NCBI RefSeq assembly: GCF_000282975.1
Contig: NZ_ALJC01000094.1
Coordinates: 1 to 64,000 of the forward strand
DNA length: 64,000 nucleotides
Direction: 5' to 3'
Source: Pseudomonas psychrophila HA-4
GTDB lineage: Bacteria; Pseudomonadota; Gammaproteobacteria; Pseudomonadales; Pseudomonadaceae
A program made the translations under genes and the position numbers. Numbering within the stretch: position 1 is the first letter of the stretch; each line of letters begins with the position of its first letter. The notes beneath the pieces are model-generated. The model saw nothing but the letters and a program-made list of their open reading frames with translations, did not search any database and had not been told where the DNA came from. Shown piece by piece: positions 18,951 to 28,581 of this stretch.

Positions 18951-19417
18951 CCGAACTTTGGCCCGGAGCGAGTGTTGTTGCCTTTTGCCAGTCGGTCGTA
19001 AAGCACCACGTTGACCGTGGCTGCCAGGTTCATGCAGCCATTGGTTGGGATGTAAATCACATCCTCGCACCAGTCCAGAATCTCTTTATCCAGAGAGCCA
19101 TCTTCCGGGCCAAAAATATAAATCGCCCGATCCGGGTGCGTGTATTCCGGCAAAGAACGTGCGCCCTCGACCAGTTCAACGGCGACCGGGATGCAGCCCA
19201 GCGGGATGATTTTTTTCAGATCGTCGATACCAATCAGCGGAATGTCCTGATGGATCTTTTTGGTGTCAGTGATGAAGTCGCGGGCGCGTTCATAGCGTTT
19301 ACCGGTGTAAAACACCGACGCCACGTTATAGCAACCAGCCGCACGCATCACCGAGCCGACGTTTTCCGGTGATTTGGGGTTATACAAACCAATGCAGCTG
19401 TACCGTTTGTTTGCCAC
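18947..19417 (-). CDS. TrmH/SpoU family RNA methyltransferase
   Basis: 156-residue SPOUT methylase. Motif 1 is NVGSVMRAAGC, motif 2 is IYIFGPEDGSLDKE and motif 3 is IPTNGCMNLAATVNVVLYDR, which form the knotted S-adenosylmethionine site. It acts on tRNA or rRNA 2'-O positions; the exact nucleotide cannot be read from sequence. I place the start at the GTG at 19417 (VANKRYSCIGLYNP), preceded by GAAAGG; the open frame continues upstream but runs into a REP palindrome, so that part is not coding. Confidence 0.92.
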   Translation of the reverse strand: MANKRYSCIGLYNPKSPENVGSVMRAAGCYNVASVFYTGKRYERARDFITDTKKIHQDIPLIGIDDLKKIIPLGCIPVAVELVEGARSLPEYTHPDRAIYIFGPEDGSLDKEILDWCEDVIYIPTNGCMNLAATVNVVLYDRLAKGNNTRSGPKFG

Positions 19418-19462
19418 GTGCCAGAGCCTTTCAGAAAAAAGACGCGAGTATACCAGCCCCTC

Positions 19463-19529
19463 TGTAGGAACGAGCTTGCCTCGCGATCTCTTGATGTATT
19501 GAAAGATCGCGAGGCAAGCTCGCTCCAAG
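19463..19529. repeat. REP-like palindrome
   Basis: Left arm GAACGAGCTTGCCTCGCGATC, loop, and right arm GATCGCGAGGCAAGCTCGCTCC. It lies between the HNH gene and the RNA methylase, both on the minus strand, and may act as a terminator or mRNA-stabilising hairpin. Confidence 0.82.
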
Positions 19530-19539
19530 AGCCGGTGGC

Positions 19540-19914
19540 TTAGTCGTCTTTTTTCATCAGCCCGGCCAGTGCAGCAAACGGGTTATGCGTAGCCTTGGCC
19601 ACTTTCGGGCTGCTGGTCGAGCTGTCCGAGAAGTACTGCTGGTCGGTGTAGCGCGAGTGCTCGTTGTCGTGGCAGTACAGGCACAGCAGCTCCCAGTTGG
19701 AGCCGTCCTGCGGGTTGTTGTCGTGATTATGGTCACGGTGGTGAACGGTCAGTTCGCTCAGGCGCTTGCCTGCAAACTCACGGGCGCAGCGGCCACACAC
19801 GTGTGGGTACATTCTTAGTGCTTTGTCGCGGTAGCCCATTTCACGATCGCGCTGGGCATCGGCCAGGATGCGGTCCAGCTTGGCGGTGTGAGACGGTGGG
19901 TTCGCTGAACTCAT
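19540..19914 (-). CDS. yajD: HNH nuclease-family protein YajD
   Basis: 124-residue HNH protein. The zinc cysteines are in CGRCAREF and CLYCHDNEH, with the HNH core VHHRDHNHDNNP between. E. coli YajD (115 residues) shares this layout; its role is not established. The C-terminal extension after the HNH core (KATHNPFAALAGLMKKDD) is a conserved-looking helix. I start at the ATG at 19914, 8 nt from AAAGG, rather than the GTG 3 codons upstream. It stands between a spermidine-synthase-like gene and the RNA methylase, all on the minus strand. Confidence 0.9.
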   Translation of the reverse strand: MSSANPPSHTAKLDRILADAQRDREMGYRDKALRMYPHVCGRCAREFAGKRLSELTVHHRDHNHDNNPQDGSNWELLCLYCHDNEHSRYTDQQYFSDSSTSSPKVAKATHNPFAALAGLMKKDD

Positions 19915-19966
19915 GGGGTTCACCTTTAAGACGAATGACGGTTATGTCGTGAAGTTTAGCTGTTGA

Positions 19967-20653
19967 TCAGCCTTTAATTTTTTCAGCAATCCAGATCGTG
20001 TGGCGCGTGCCCTTGTTGCCGTGGGCGAACACTTGGACCTCTTCGGCTTTAAAGCCGGCCTTGCGCAGTTTGTCCGAGAACTGTTTGTCGGCACTGGCCG
20101 ACCACACCGCCAGCACGCCTTTTGGTCGCAGCGCTTTGGCGCAAGCGCTCAAGCCGCCAGCCGAGTACAGCCAGCTATTGGCTTTTTGGGTCAAGCCTTC
20201 AGGGCCGTTGTCGACGTCGAGCATGATCGCATCAAAGCCATTGGGTTCGGCTTGCAGCACCTTGGCCACGTCTTCCATGCGGATTACCGTACGCGGGTCT
20301 TGCAACGGGTTGCCGGATTTTTCGCCCAGCGGGCCGCGGTTCCACTCCACCACGCCTGGCACCAGTTCGGCGACGACCACTTCGGCGGTCTTGCCCAAAT
20401 GCTTGAGTGCCGAGGCCAGGGTAAACCCCATACCCAAGCCGCCAATCAACACCCGCGATTGCGGACGACCGGCGACTTTTCGGCATGGGATCTCGGCCAA
20501 GGCATCTTCGGAACCGTGCATGCGAGTGTTCATCAGTTGGCCGCCGTCACCGCCCTGAATCTTGATCACGAAGTCTTCGCCATACTCGAACAGGCACAAG
20601 GCACCGCCGTTTTCAGGGATCGGGGTGGTGTCGAGCAAAACAAAACGTTTCAT
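19967..20653 (-). CDS. Spermidine-synthase-like methyltransferase-fold protein
   Basis: 228-residue Rossmann-fold protein. The nucleotide-site glycine motif is VLIGGLGMGFTLA, the acidic strand end VVVAELVPGVVEW, and a later DAIMLDVDNGPEG. This fold is shared by polyamine aminopropyltransferases and SAM methylases. The usual spermidine synthase gatekeeping loop is not clear, so the substrate is open. The start at 20653 gives the family N-terminus MKRFVLLDTTPIPENGG. It diverges from a small secreted protein gene. Confidence 0.82.
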   Translation of the reverse strand: MKRFVLLDTTPIPENGGALCLFEYGEDFVIKIQGGDGGQLMNTRMHGSEDALAEIPCRKVAGRPQSRVLIGGLGMGFTLASALKHLGKTAEVVVAELVPGVVEWNRGPLGEKSGNPLQDPRTVIRMEDVAKVLQAEPNGFDAIMLDVDNGPEGLTQKANSWLYSAGGLSACAKALRPKGVLAVWSASADKQFSDKLRKAGFKAEEVQVFAHGNKGTRHTIWIAEKIKG

Positions 20654-20736
20654 GGAAATCTCATAGAAATGGGGCAAAAACAGCTGGTTACGAGTAGCCT
20701 GATGGCAGATAAGCCGGTCTGGCAACGGAGTGATTG

Positions 20737-21030
20737 ATGAAACGCACTATTCTAACGGCCATTGTGTGGGGGACGCTCTCGATAAGTGCAACCCAGGCAG
20801 CGGAATTAACCTCTATTCCTAGCGTCCCGGTGACTCCAGCGCCGGGCTCACCGGGTACTGCTACCCCCACGCCATACCCACAGATTACCCCGCGCGCGCT
20901 GCCAAAACCGGTTGCTGGGAGCAGTCAGGTCCCGCTGCCGCCGATCGACCTGCCGCAGCCGCCCCCTAAAGACCAACCGCTGCCAGGACTTGAGCCGAAA
21001 GAGTTGAAAGCTAAGCCTGCGGCGGAGTGA
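20737..21030 (+). CDS. Small secreted proline-rich protein
   Basis: 97 residues. The N-terminal signal peptide (about 1-21, ending TQAAE) is followed by a chain with roughly one proline in four residues (for example PLPPIDLPQPPPKDQPLPG) and a lysine-rich end. No cysteines or catalytic motif. It is likely an extended periplasmic or cell-envelope linker; function unknown. The ATG at 20737 is 6 nt from GGAG. It is convergent with the oligopeptidase gene. Confidence 0.7.
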   Translation: MKRTILTAIVWGTLSISATQAAELTSIPSVPVTPAPGSPGTATPTPYPQITPRALPKPVAGSSQVPLPPIDLPQPPPKDQPLPGLEPKELKAKPAAE

Positions 21031-21067
21031 CCCTACTGGCACTTTATTCAACTGCTACGTGGAGGGG

Positions 21068-23113
21068 TTAAATCCCCAATACCTTGAACACAAACGCGTA
21101 TTCCAGCGCCACGTCGCGCAGGCCTTGGTAACGCCCGCTCATGCCGCCATGCCCTGCGTCTAGCTCGGTCTTGAGCAACAGCAAGTGGTCGTCAGTCTTG
21201 GTAGCGCGCAGCTTGGCCACCCACTTGGCCGCTTCCCAATATTGCACGCGACTGTCGTTGTAGCCGGCAATCACCAGCATGGCCGGGTATGCCTGCGCGG
21301 TTACATTTTCATACGGTGCGTATGCCTTGATCCGCTCATAAACGTCAGGCTCTTGGGGGTTGCCCCATTCGTCGTATTCGGTGACTGTCAGCGGCAACTC
21401 AGGGTCGAGCATGGTGTTAAGCACATCGACAAACGGTACTTCGGCAATCGCCGCCTTGAATAGCTCAGGACGCTGATTGAGCACGGCTCCGATCAATAAG
21501 CCGCCCGCGCTGCCGCCACTGATCACCAACTGATCGCTGCGCGTCAGGCCCTTGTCGATCAAATGTTCGGCACAGGCAATAAAGTCGCTGAATGTGTTGT
21601 GTTTGTGCTCCTGCTTGCCCGCGCGATACCAGGCTTCGCCCAATTCGCCGCCGCCCCTAACATGGGCAATGGCAAATGCCACGCCTCGCTCTAGCAAGCT
21701 CAGGCGGGCATGAGAAAACCACGGATCAAGACTTTCGCCATAGGCGCCGTAGCCATACAGATACAGCGGTGTCGGTTTACCCAGCGCCTCACGCTTGACC
21801 ACCAGGCTGATCGGCACTTGAGTCCCGTCTGGCGCGGTTGCCCACAAGCGCTGGCTAATGTAGTCATCGGCATTGAACGGCCCAAGCACCGGGGTTTCCT
21901 TCAGAACTTTTTGCTGGCCATTGGTCAGCGTCAACTGACGCACTTGGGCCGGGCGGTTCAGCGATTCGTAACGCAGGCGAATGTGCGCGCTGTGAAATTC
22001 CAGGCTGTCTTGCACATACAGGCTGTAAGCCGCGTCTGGAAGTTGCACGCGGTATGCCGGTAAACCATTAGGACGAATCTCAATGATTGGCAGGCCGCCT
22101 TCTCTCAGGCTCAGGCATAACGCGTTGGCGTTCAGGCTGAGGCCTTCAAGCATCACGCTGTCGTCGTGGGCGATCAGGCGCTGCCACTCGCCACGTTGTG
22201 GGAGGTCACCCAGCGCGTAGTACAGCGCAAAGTTGATACCGTCCTGATTGGTGCGAATAAACCATGCCCACTGGCCTTCATACAGGCCATGGTCGACGCT
22301 GTAATCGTGGCCTTCAAGCCGCGGCGCCAGGCAGTTGAACGCCTGCTGCGGCTGATTGGCGTCCAGCACCCAGGTTTCGCTGGTGGTTTTGCTATTTAGC
22401 AACAGAATCAGCTGGCGCTCGGAACTTGAGCGGTAACAGTGCAGAAAAAATCGGCCGTCGGCCTCATGAAACACCTCCTGCGCCGCCGTTTCGCCCAGCG
22501 TGTGGCGAAACAGCTTGTGCGGACGGTGTGTCTCGTCCCGTTCCGCGAAAAACAGCGTCTGGCTGTCATTGGCCCACGTCATGCTGCCATCACAGTCTTC
22601 AAAGGGCAGTTCAGTCACCGCGCCGTTGCTCAACTCTTTAACGAACAGGCGATACGTCTCTTCGCCGCTTGTATCCAAGCTATACGCCAAGCGTTGGTGA
22701 TCCGGGCTGATGTTGAACGCGCCCAGCGAAATAAAACCGCCATCAGCCAGAGCGTTAGGGTCTAGCAGCAATTGCTCGGTTTGTTCGTCGACGTGCTGAC
22801 TGTCATCGGCCGGTCGCGCGCAGCGGTAGTGGCGCGGGTACTCGTCGCCGGCATTGGTGCGGGTGTAATACACATACGGGCCCCAAGGGGAGGGCAGTGA
22901 CAAATCAGTCTCGCGAATTCGGCCCTTGATCTCTTGAAACAGCGTCTCACGCAATTCGGCCTGATCGGCCAATTGCGCTTCCTGAAAGTTATTTTCCGCA
23001 ATCAGGTAGTCCAAAACCTCTTTGCTGTCGCGGTTTTGTAACCATGAGTATGGGTCAGAACCCTCGACCTTGTGTGCGATAGGGGCGCTGTTTGCGTAGG
23101 CTAATTCGGTCAT
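21068..23113 (-). CDS. ptrB: Oligopeptidase B (S9A prolyl oligopeptidase family)
   Basis: 681-residue cytosolic serine peptidase. The N-terminal beta-propeller spans about 70-400 and the C-terminal alpha/beta hydrolase domain follows. The nucleophile elbow is SGGSAGGLLIG, the Asp is in GYNDSRVQYWE and the His in DAGHGGMSGRY. The family cleaves short peptides after Lys/Arg. Length matches E. coli PtrB (686). I start at the ATG at 23113 (MTELAYANSAPIAHK); the frame is open 26 codons upstream without family similarity. It diverges from a small membrane protein gene. Confidence 0.93.
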   Translation of the reverse strand: MTELAYANSAPIAHKVEGSDPYSWLQNRDSKEVLDYLIAENNFQEAQLADQAELRETLFQEIKGRIRETDLSLPSPWGPYVYYTRTNAGDEYPRHYRCARPADDSQHVDEQTEQLLLDPNALADGGFISLGAFNISPDHQRLAYSLDTSGEETYRLFVKELSNGAVTELPFEDCDGSMTWANDSQTLFFAERDETHRPHKLFRHTLGETAAQEVFHEADGRFFLHCYRSSSERQLILLLNSKTTSETWVLDANQPQQAFNCLAPRLEGHDYSVDHGLYEGQWAWFIRTNQDGINFALYYALGDLPQRGEWQRLIAHDDSVMLEGLSLNANALCLSLREGGLPIIEIRPNGLPAYRVQLPDAAYSLYVQDSLEFHSAHIRLRYESLNRPAQVRQLTLTNGQQKVLKETPVLGPFNADDYISQRLWATAPDGTQVPISLVVKREALGKPTPLYLYGYGAYGESLDPWFSHARLSLLERGVAFAIAHVRGGGELGEAWYRAGKQEHKHNTFSDFIACAEHLIDKGLTRSDQLVISGGSAGGLLIGAVLNQRPELFKAAIAEVPFVDVLNTMLDPELPLTVTEYDEWGNPQEPDVYERIKAYAPYENVTAQAYPAMLVIAGYNDSRVQYWEAAKWVAKLRATKTDDHLLLLKTELDAGHGGMSGRYQGLRDVALEYAFVFKVLGI

Positions 23114-23222
23114 TGAGTGATCTCTGAAACCTGAATGATTAGAAGTGGTGCTGACGGCGGTGCAGCCGCACTCTCCAAAAGCCGTTATCATAGCGCCTCA
23201 TTGCCTGCCGACCATGGATACC

Positions 23223-23708
23223 ATGACCGAGAACGACTATCTGATCGCCTGGGGCTTTTACGCCTTCGCCGCTTTAGGCTGCCTGCTCGTATGGTGGCGC
23301 CTGACCCGTTTCATGTGGCGTTGGTTGCGTGAGCCATTACGTGTGCTTATAGCTGTGCTGCTGCTCAGCCCGACCATCATTGACCCGGTCAAAGAGCAAT
23401 TCGCCCCTGCGTTGGCCATTACGGCTTTGGACCTTGCGTTTAAGGTGGGCAACAACGCATGGCGTGCGGTGTCTGACCTGTTGATGTACACCATCATCGC
23501 GTTTTGCCTATACGCGTTGTTTGTGCTCATTCGCTGGCCTATCGAGCGTGCCCGCAAGGCGCGTCTGGCGCACACAACAACGGCCGAACAAGCACGCAGT
23601 ATTGACCCAGATGACGACCAGCCGTTCGGTTCGGCCGGGGATGACCGCTACGGTCGTCCGGCCGCGCCACGTCCAGCAGGCCCGTCGCGGGTAGAACCAC
23701 GGGTGTAA
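23223..23708 (+). CDS. Conserved membrane protein upstream of the amidotransferase
   Basis: 161-residue protein with membrane segments at about 6-26 (ending LGCLLVWW), 40-55 and 90-112, then a hydrophilic tail rich in Asp, Pro and Arg. I do not recognise a named domain. Similar proteins sit before the YafJ-like amidotransferase in other pseudomonads, as I recall. The start could be the ATG at 23214 or 23223; neither has a strong ribosome site. It is 36 nt before the next gene and likely in one operon with it and the DUF2937 gene. Confidence 0.75.
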   Translation: MTENDYLIAWGFYAFAALGCLLVWWRLTRFMWRWLREPLRVLIAVLLLSPTIIDPVKEQFAPALAITALDLAFKVGNNAWRAVSDLLMYTIIAFCLYALFVLIRWPIERARKARLAHTTTAEQARSIDPDDDQPFGSAGDDRYGRPAAPRPAGPSRVEPRV

Positions 23709-23744
23709 TCCTTTTTCGTTGAGCTTGAATGCGAGAGTGCGAGC

Positions 23745-24521
23745 GTGTGTGAATTATTGGGCATGAGCGCCAACGTCCCGACCGATATTGTGTTCAGTTT
23801 TACTGGCCTGATGCAGCGGGGCGGGCGTACCGGCCCGCACCGCGATGGCTGGGGTATCGCCTTCTACGAGGGTCGGGGCCTGCGTTTATTTCAGGACCCT
23901 GGCGCCAGTTGTGATTCCGAAGTCGCGTTGTTGGTGCAGCGTTATCCGATCAAAAGCGAAGTCGTCATTGGCCATATTCGTCAGGCCAACGTGGGCAAAG
24001 TGTGTTTGTCCAACACCCACCCGTTTGTCCGCGAGCTATGGGGGCGCAACTGGTGCTTCGCACATAACGGCCAACTGGCTGACTTCTCGCCAAGCACCCG
24101 TTTTTATCGCCCGGTAGGCGATACCGACAGCGAAGCGGCGTTCTGCGATTTACTCAATCGTGTGCGCGAGGCGTTTCCTGAACCGGTGGATGTCGAGCAC
24201 ATCCTGCCGGTCTTGGTTCAGGCTTGCGCCGAGTTCCGTAGCAAAGGGGTATTCAACTGCTTGTTAAGTGATGGCGAATGGCTCTTTTGCTATTGCTCGA
24301 CCAAGCTGGCGCAAATCACCCGACGCGCACCGTTTGGCCCCGCCCGGTTGAAAGATGTCGACGTTATCGTCGATTTTCAGTCAGAAACCACCCCCAACGA
24401 TGTGGTGACTGTGATTGCTACCGAACCGCTGACTGAAAACGAAACCTGGACTCGCTACGAGCCTGGCCAATGGAGCCTGTGGCGACGCGGAGAATGCGTC
24501 AGCCAAGGCTCAACCGAATAA
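23745..24521 (+). CDS. Class II glutamine amidotransferase (YafJ-like)
   Basis: 258-residue Ntn-hydrolase. The start is GTG followed directly by Cys2 (MCELLGMSAN), the nucleophile exposed after Met removal. Further family segments are RGGRTGPHRDGWG, VIGHIRQANVG, NTHPFVRELWG and FAHNGQL. It releases ammonia from glutamine or an analogue; YafJ-type proteins have no separate synthase domain and their acceptor is unknown. It lies in a likely three-gene operon with two membrane proteins. Confidence 0.92.
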   Translation: MCELLGMSANVPTDIVFSFTGLMQRGGRTGPHRDGWGIAFYEGRGLRLFQDPGASCDSEVALLVQRYPIKSEVVIGHIRQANVGKVCLSNTHPFVRELWGRNWCFAHNGQLADFSPSTRFYRPVGDTDSEAAFCDLLNRVREAFPEPVDVEHILPVLVQACAEFRSKGVFNCLLSDGEWLFCYCSTKLAQITRRAPFGPARLKDVDVIVDFQSETTPNDVVTVIATEPLTENETWTRYEPGQWSLWRRGECVSQGSTE

Positions 24522-24533
24522 GGAAAGGCGTGT

Positions 24534-25067
24534 ATGTGGCTGAGCTACCTGCGGTTGGTGCTGTTTACTTTGGGGTTGTTGATCGGCGTGCAAGTACCGG
24601 GGTTTATCAATGATTACGCCAACCGAGTAGAAGCTCACCTGATCGAGGCGCAAACCGGACTTGCCGGTTTCCAGAACACCGCCAACCAGTTTTTCAAGGG
24701 CGACTTGCAAGCACTGGTTGCGCATTATCAGGGCAGTGATGATCCGGTTTTTCGTAGCGATGCCAACAGCCTGAGCACCCTGCTTAATCGCCAGCGTTTG
24801 CTCGATGATCAATTCCAGGCCATGCAAGGCCCGTGGTACATGCGTGCGCTGCAAGTGGCCTACGCCGCTGACCCGGACATCCGACAAGAAACCCTCAACG
24901 CTTACACCTACCAAGTGTTGCTATCGCCTTCGGCCATTGGCTGGGCAATGGCCGGTGCACTGTTGTTTTCTTTCATCATCGAAGGCTTCTTTCGACTGGT
25001 GGACTGGGTTGTTCTGGGCGGCAAACGCCAGCGCGAGCGTATCGCTCGGCGTGAGCGCAACAGCTGA
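24534..25067 (+). CDS. DUF2937 membrane protein
   Basis: 177-residue protein with one N-terminal membrane segment (about 4-24) and one near the C-terminus (about 132-152). The soluble middle is rich in Gln, Leu and Asp and probably helical, facing the periplasm. The architecture fits DUF2937. It starts 12 nt after the amidotransferase stop, so it belongs to the same operon. Function unknown. Confidence 0.85.
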   Translation: MWLSYLRLVLFTLGLLIGVQVPGFINDYANRVEAHLIEAQTGLAGFQNTANQFFKGDLQALVAHYQGSDDPVFRSDANSLSTLLNRQRLLDDQFQAMQGPWYMRALQVAYAADPDIRQETLNAYTYQVLLSPSAIGWAMAGALLFSFIIEGFFRLVDWVVLGGKRQRERIARRERNS

Positions 25068-25117
25068 AAGCAGCGCCCTCTGAAAGCGCGATCTTGCCTA
25101 CAAGGGGTGGAAGGGGC

Positions 25118-26296
25118 TTATTTGGCCAAAAACCGCATCCCTTCTTCCAGCCCATCCAGCGTCAGCGGGTACATGCGATCTTCGATCAAGTCACGCACAA
25201 TGCCGGTCGATGCCGTGTAGTTCCAGGTGTCTTTGGGGTATGGATTAATCCAGATCAGCTTTTTGTACTTCTCCATAAAACGCTGCATCCACTTGTAGCC
25301 CGGTTCTTCGTTCCAGTGCTCGACACTGCCGCCTGCATGGGTGATTTCATACGGCCCCATTGACGCATCACCGATGAAAATCACTTTGTAGTCCGCGCCA
25401 TATTTGTTCAGCACATCCTGAGTCGCGATACGTTCTACTTGGCGACGCTGGTTGTTTTTCCACACTGATTCATAAATGAAGTTGTGGAAGTAGTAATACT
25501 CCAAATGCTTGAACTCGGTTTTGCAGGCCGAGAACAATTCTTCGCAAATTTTCACGTGGGAATCCATCGAGCCGCCAATATCAAACAGCAACAGCAGTTT
25601 GATGTTATTGCGCCGCTCAGGCCGCATCTGAATATTTAACAGGCCCGCGTCGCGTGCGGTGTGATCGATGGTGCCGTCGATGTCCAGTTCTTCGGCTGCG
25701 CCTTGGCGGGCGAACTTGCGCAGGCGGCGCAACGCAACCTTGATATTGCGCGTGCCCAACTCGACCTGATCGTCCAGGTTCTTGTATTCGCGCTGTTCCC
25801 AGACTTTCGCGGCCTTGCCTTGGCGAGCACCGGCATCGCCTACGCGAATCCCTTCGGGGTGATACCCGCCCGAGCCAAATGGGCTGGTACCGCCCGTGCC
25901 GATCCATTTGTTGCCACCGGCATGGCGTTCTTTCTGCTCTTCTAGGCGCTGTTTAAACGCCTCGATCAGCTTGTCCAAGCCGCCCAGAGACTGCAACTGA
26001 GCGCGATCTTCGGCGCTTAACGAGCGTTCGAACTCCTTGCGCAGCCAGTCTTCGGGGATCAACGCCTCAAGGTGTTCATTGAGGTTTTGCAGGCCGTTGA
26101 AATAGGCGCCAAACGCACGATCGAACTTGTCGAAGTGGCGTTCGTCTTTGACCAGAATCGTACGTGCCAGGAAGTAAAATTCGTCCATGTCGGCGAAGGT
26201 TACGCGGTTCTTCAGCGCGTTGATGAGGTCCAGCAACTCGCGCACCGAAACCGGTACCTTGGCCGCCCGCATTTCATTGAACAGATTCAGCAGCAT
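25118..26296 (-). CDS. VWA domain protein (CoxE-like)
   Basis: 392-residue protein. The N-terminal helical part covers about 1-125, a glycine-rich stretch 127-145, and a von Willebrand A domain about 230-390. The metal site (MIDAS) is DIGGSMD at 239-245. CoxE-like proteins work with MoxR AAA+ ATPases as chaperone pairs that insert metals or remodel partner complexes. The MoxR partner ends 21 nt upstream on the same strand. No CODH or other client gene is nearby, so the target is unknown. Confidence 0.92.
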   Translation of the reverse strand: MLLNLFNEMRAAKVPVSVRELLDLINALKNRVTFADMDEFYFLARTILVKDERHFDKFDRAFGAYFNGLQNLNEHLEALIPEDWLRKEFERSLSAEDRAQLQSLGGLDKLIEAFKQRLEEQKERHAGGNKWIGTGGTSPFGSGGYHPEGIRVGDAGARQGKAAKVWEQREYKNLDDQVELGTRNIKVALRRLRKFARQGAAEELDIDGTIDHTARDAGLLNIQMRPERRNNIKLLLLFDIGGSMDSHVKICEELFSACKTEFKHLEYYYFHNFIYESVWKNNQRRQVERIATQDVLNKYGADYKVIFIGDASMGPYEITHAGGSVEHWNEEPGYKWMQRFMEKYKKLIWINPYPKDTWNYTASTGIVRDLIEDRMYPLTLDGLEEGMRFLAK

Positions 26297-26317
26297 GCTT
26301 ATCGCCTTCTTGAAAAA

Positions 26318-27169
26318 TCAGCGATTACCGCGACGGCTCATAAACGCCAGACGCTCTAGCAATTGCACGTCTTGTTCGTTTTTAACCAGCGCTCCGGCCA
26401 ATGGCGGAATGGCTTTGGTCGGATCACGTTCACGCAGCACCGCCTCGCCAATGTTGTCGGCCATTAGCAGCTTGAGCCAATCCACCAGTTCGGACGTCGA
26501 CGGTTTTTTCTTCAGACCGGGTACTTTTCGTACGTCAAAAAATACGTCCAGCGCTTCGCTTACCAGCTCTTTCTTGATGTTCGGGAAATGAACGTCGACG
26601 ATTTTTTGCAGCGTCGTGCGGTCCGGGAAGCTGATGTAGTGGAAGAAACAGCGGCGCAGGAACGCGTCTGGCAGCTCTTTTTCGTTGTTGGAGGTAATGA
26701 TGATGATCGGGCGGACTTTGGCCTTGATCGTTTCATCGGTCTCGTAAACGTAGAACTCCATCTTGTCGAGTTCTTGTAGCAGGTCGTTCGGGAACTCAAT
26801 ATCGGCCTTGTCGATTTCGTCGATCAGCAGAATCACCCGTTCCTCGGCTTCAAAGGCTTCCCACAATTTGCCTTTCTTTAGGTAATTGCGCACATCGTGA
26901 ACTTTATCGACGCCCAGTTGCGAGTCGCGCAGGCGGCTGACCGCGTCGTACTCATAGAGGCCTTGATGGGCCTTGGTGGTGGACTTGATGTGCCAGGTAA
27001 TCAGCTTGCAACCAAAGGCTTCGGCCAGTTGTTCGGCCAGCATGGTTTTGCCGGTGCCGGGCTCGCCTTTGACCAGCAATGGACGCTCAAGTGTCATTGC
27101 TGCGTTAACCGCCAATTTCAGGTCATCGGTGGCCACATAGGCGCTGGTGCCTTCAAACTTCATCTGCAA
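26318..27169 (-). CDS. MoxR-family AAA+ ATPase
   Basis: 283-residue ATPase. Walker A is GEPGTGKT (35-42) and Walker B is VILLIDEIDKAD. Sensor 1 is in IIITSNNEKELPDAFLRRC with the arginine finger region close after it. The C-terminal lid is about 205-283. MoxR proteins form hexamers and act with VWA partners; the VWA gene follows directly. A TATAAC-like sequence lies upstream in the 199-bp region shared with cysK. Client unknown. Confidence 0.93.
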   Translation of the reverse strand: MQMKFEGTSAYVATDDLKLAVNAAMTLERPLLVKGEPGTGKTMLAEQLAEAFGCKLITWHIKSTTKAHQGLYEYDAVSRLRDSQLGVDKVHDVRNYLKKGKLWEAFEAEERVILLIDEIDKADIEFPNDLLQELDKMEFYVYETDETIKAKVRPIIIITSNNEKELPDAFLRRCFFHYISFPDRTTLQKIVDVHFPNIKKELVSEALDVFFDVRKVPGLKKKPSTSELVDWLKLLMADNIGEAVLRERDPTKAIPPLAGALVKNEQDVQLLERLAFMSRRGNR

Positions 27170-27368
27170 TTCCTCAAACCAAGAGCCGAACCCTGTCGGG
27201 GCAGGGCGCGAAGACTAAAAAGTATGTCCGACTATAACGCGGTGTCCGCTTCAGGTGAACGCAGACGCCTTATTCAGTCTCTGAATGGAGCGTCACGTCA
27301 TGACTGGACGCCTTGAATCGTGAAGCCTACCCTTGGGGCCTTCCCAAAAGGTGCATAAGGACCCCGCC

Positions 27369-28343
27369 ATGAGCCGCATTTTTGCAGATAACGCGCACTC
27401 CATCGGTAACACGCCTCTGGTTCAGATCAACCGGATCGCGCCGCGTGGCGTGACTATTCTGGTCAAAACTGAAGGGCGTAACCCAGGCTATTCGGTGAAA
27501 TGCCGGATTGGCGCCAACATGATCTGGGACGCCGAGAGTCGGGGTGTGCTCAAGCCGGGCATGAGCATTATTGAGCCGACCTCCGGCAATACCGGGATTG
27601 GCCTGGCCTTTGTCGCTGCGGCGCGTGGTTACAAACTGGTGCTGACCATGCCGTCTTCAATGAGCATTGAGCGGCGCAAGGTGCTTAAAGCGCTGGGCGC
27701 TGAATTGGTGCTCACCGAGCCAGCCAAGGGTATGAAGGGCGCCATCGACAAAGCGGCTGAAATTCAGGCCAGCGATCCGGCGCTGTACTTTATGCCGCAG
27801 CAATTTGAAAACCCGGCTAACCCGGCCATTCATGAAAAAACCACGGGCCCGGAAATCTGGAACGACACTGAAGGTGGCATTGATGTGCTGGTCGCAGGCG
27901 TCGGCACAGGCGGTACCATCACTGGCATTTCGCGCTATATCAAACACACTCAGGGCAAGCCGATCTTGTCGGTCGCGGTAGAACCCATCACTTCGCCGGT
28001 GATTACCCAGGCGTTGGCGGGGGAGGAGATTAAGCCTTCGCCCCACAAGATTCAGGGTATTGGCGCCGGATTTGTGCCAAAAAACCTCGATTTGTCGATT
28101 CTCGACAAGGTTGAGCTAGTCAGCGATGACGAATCCAAGGCCATGGCCCTGCGCCTGATGCAAGAAGAAGGGATCTTGTGCGGTATTTCTGGCGGCGCGG
28201 CCATGGCTGTTGCGGCCCGCTTGGCTGAAACCCCGGAAATGCAGGGCAAAACCATCGTCGTGATCTTGCCGGACTCGGGTGAGCGCTACCTGTCGAGCTT
28301 CCTCTTCAGTGACCTGTTCAGCGAGCAGGAGTTGCATCAGTAA
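27369..28343 (+). CDS. cysK: Cysteine synthase A CysK
   Basis: 324-residue PLP enzyme making L-cysteine from O-acetylserine and sulfide. The PLP lysine is Lys44 ([11 protein letters not shown]). The substrate loop is TSGNTGIG and the phosphate-binding glycine loop is [10 protein letters not shown]. Length fits CysK (about 324) rather than CysM (about 300). An AAGGACCCCGCC ribosome site precedes the ATG at 27369; the frame is open 12 codons earlier without need. It ends at a hairpin and is followed by lpxO. Confidence 0.96.
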   Translation: MSRIFADNAHSIGNTPLVQINRIAPRGVTILVKTEGRNPGYSVKCRIGANMIWDAESRGVLKPGMSIIEPTSGNTGIGLAFVAAARGYKLVLTMPSSMSIERRKVLKALGAELVLTEPAKGMKGAIDKAAEIQASDPALYFMPQQFENPANPAIHEKTTGPEIWNDTEGGIDVLVAGVGTGGTITGISRYIKHTQGKPILSVAVEPITSPVITQALAGEEIKPSPHKIQGIGAGFVPKNLDLSILDKVELVSDDESKAMALRLMQEEGILCGISGGAAMAVAARLAETPEMQGKTIVVILPDSGERYLSSFLFSDLFSEQELHQ

Positions 28344-28356
28344 GCGCACCCCAAAA

Positions 28357-28388
28357 CCTGTGTGAACGAGGACGCTCGTTCCCACAGG
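28357..28388 (+). terminator. Hairpin after cysK
   Basis: Stem CCTGTG plus ACGAG pairing with CTCGT plus CACAGG, with a 3-nt internal loop and a GACG tetraloop. It lies 13 nt after the cysK stop. There is no T run, so it may be a degenerate REP that caps the 3' end rather than a pure intrinsic terminator. Confidence 0.55.
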
Positions 28389-28581
28389 TGCCAAACAGGC
28401 TAGTCTCTGACACAAATCAACCGACTCGACCCCCTGCTTATGCATAATTGCGCCGTTATTACGTAATCCATAAAGCTGAATGTTGGAATACGCGGGTTTT
28501 GTCCTGCGTCGGTAGTGTTTATCATGACCGGCTGCCACGGCGGGCTATAGGTGCCGCACGGTATTTTCGAGGAGTTGTTGC

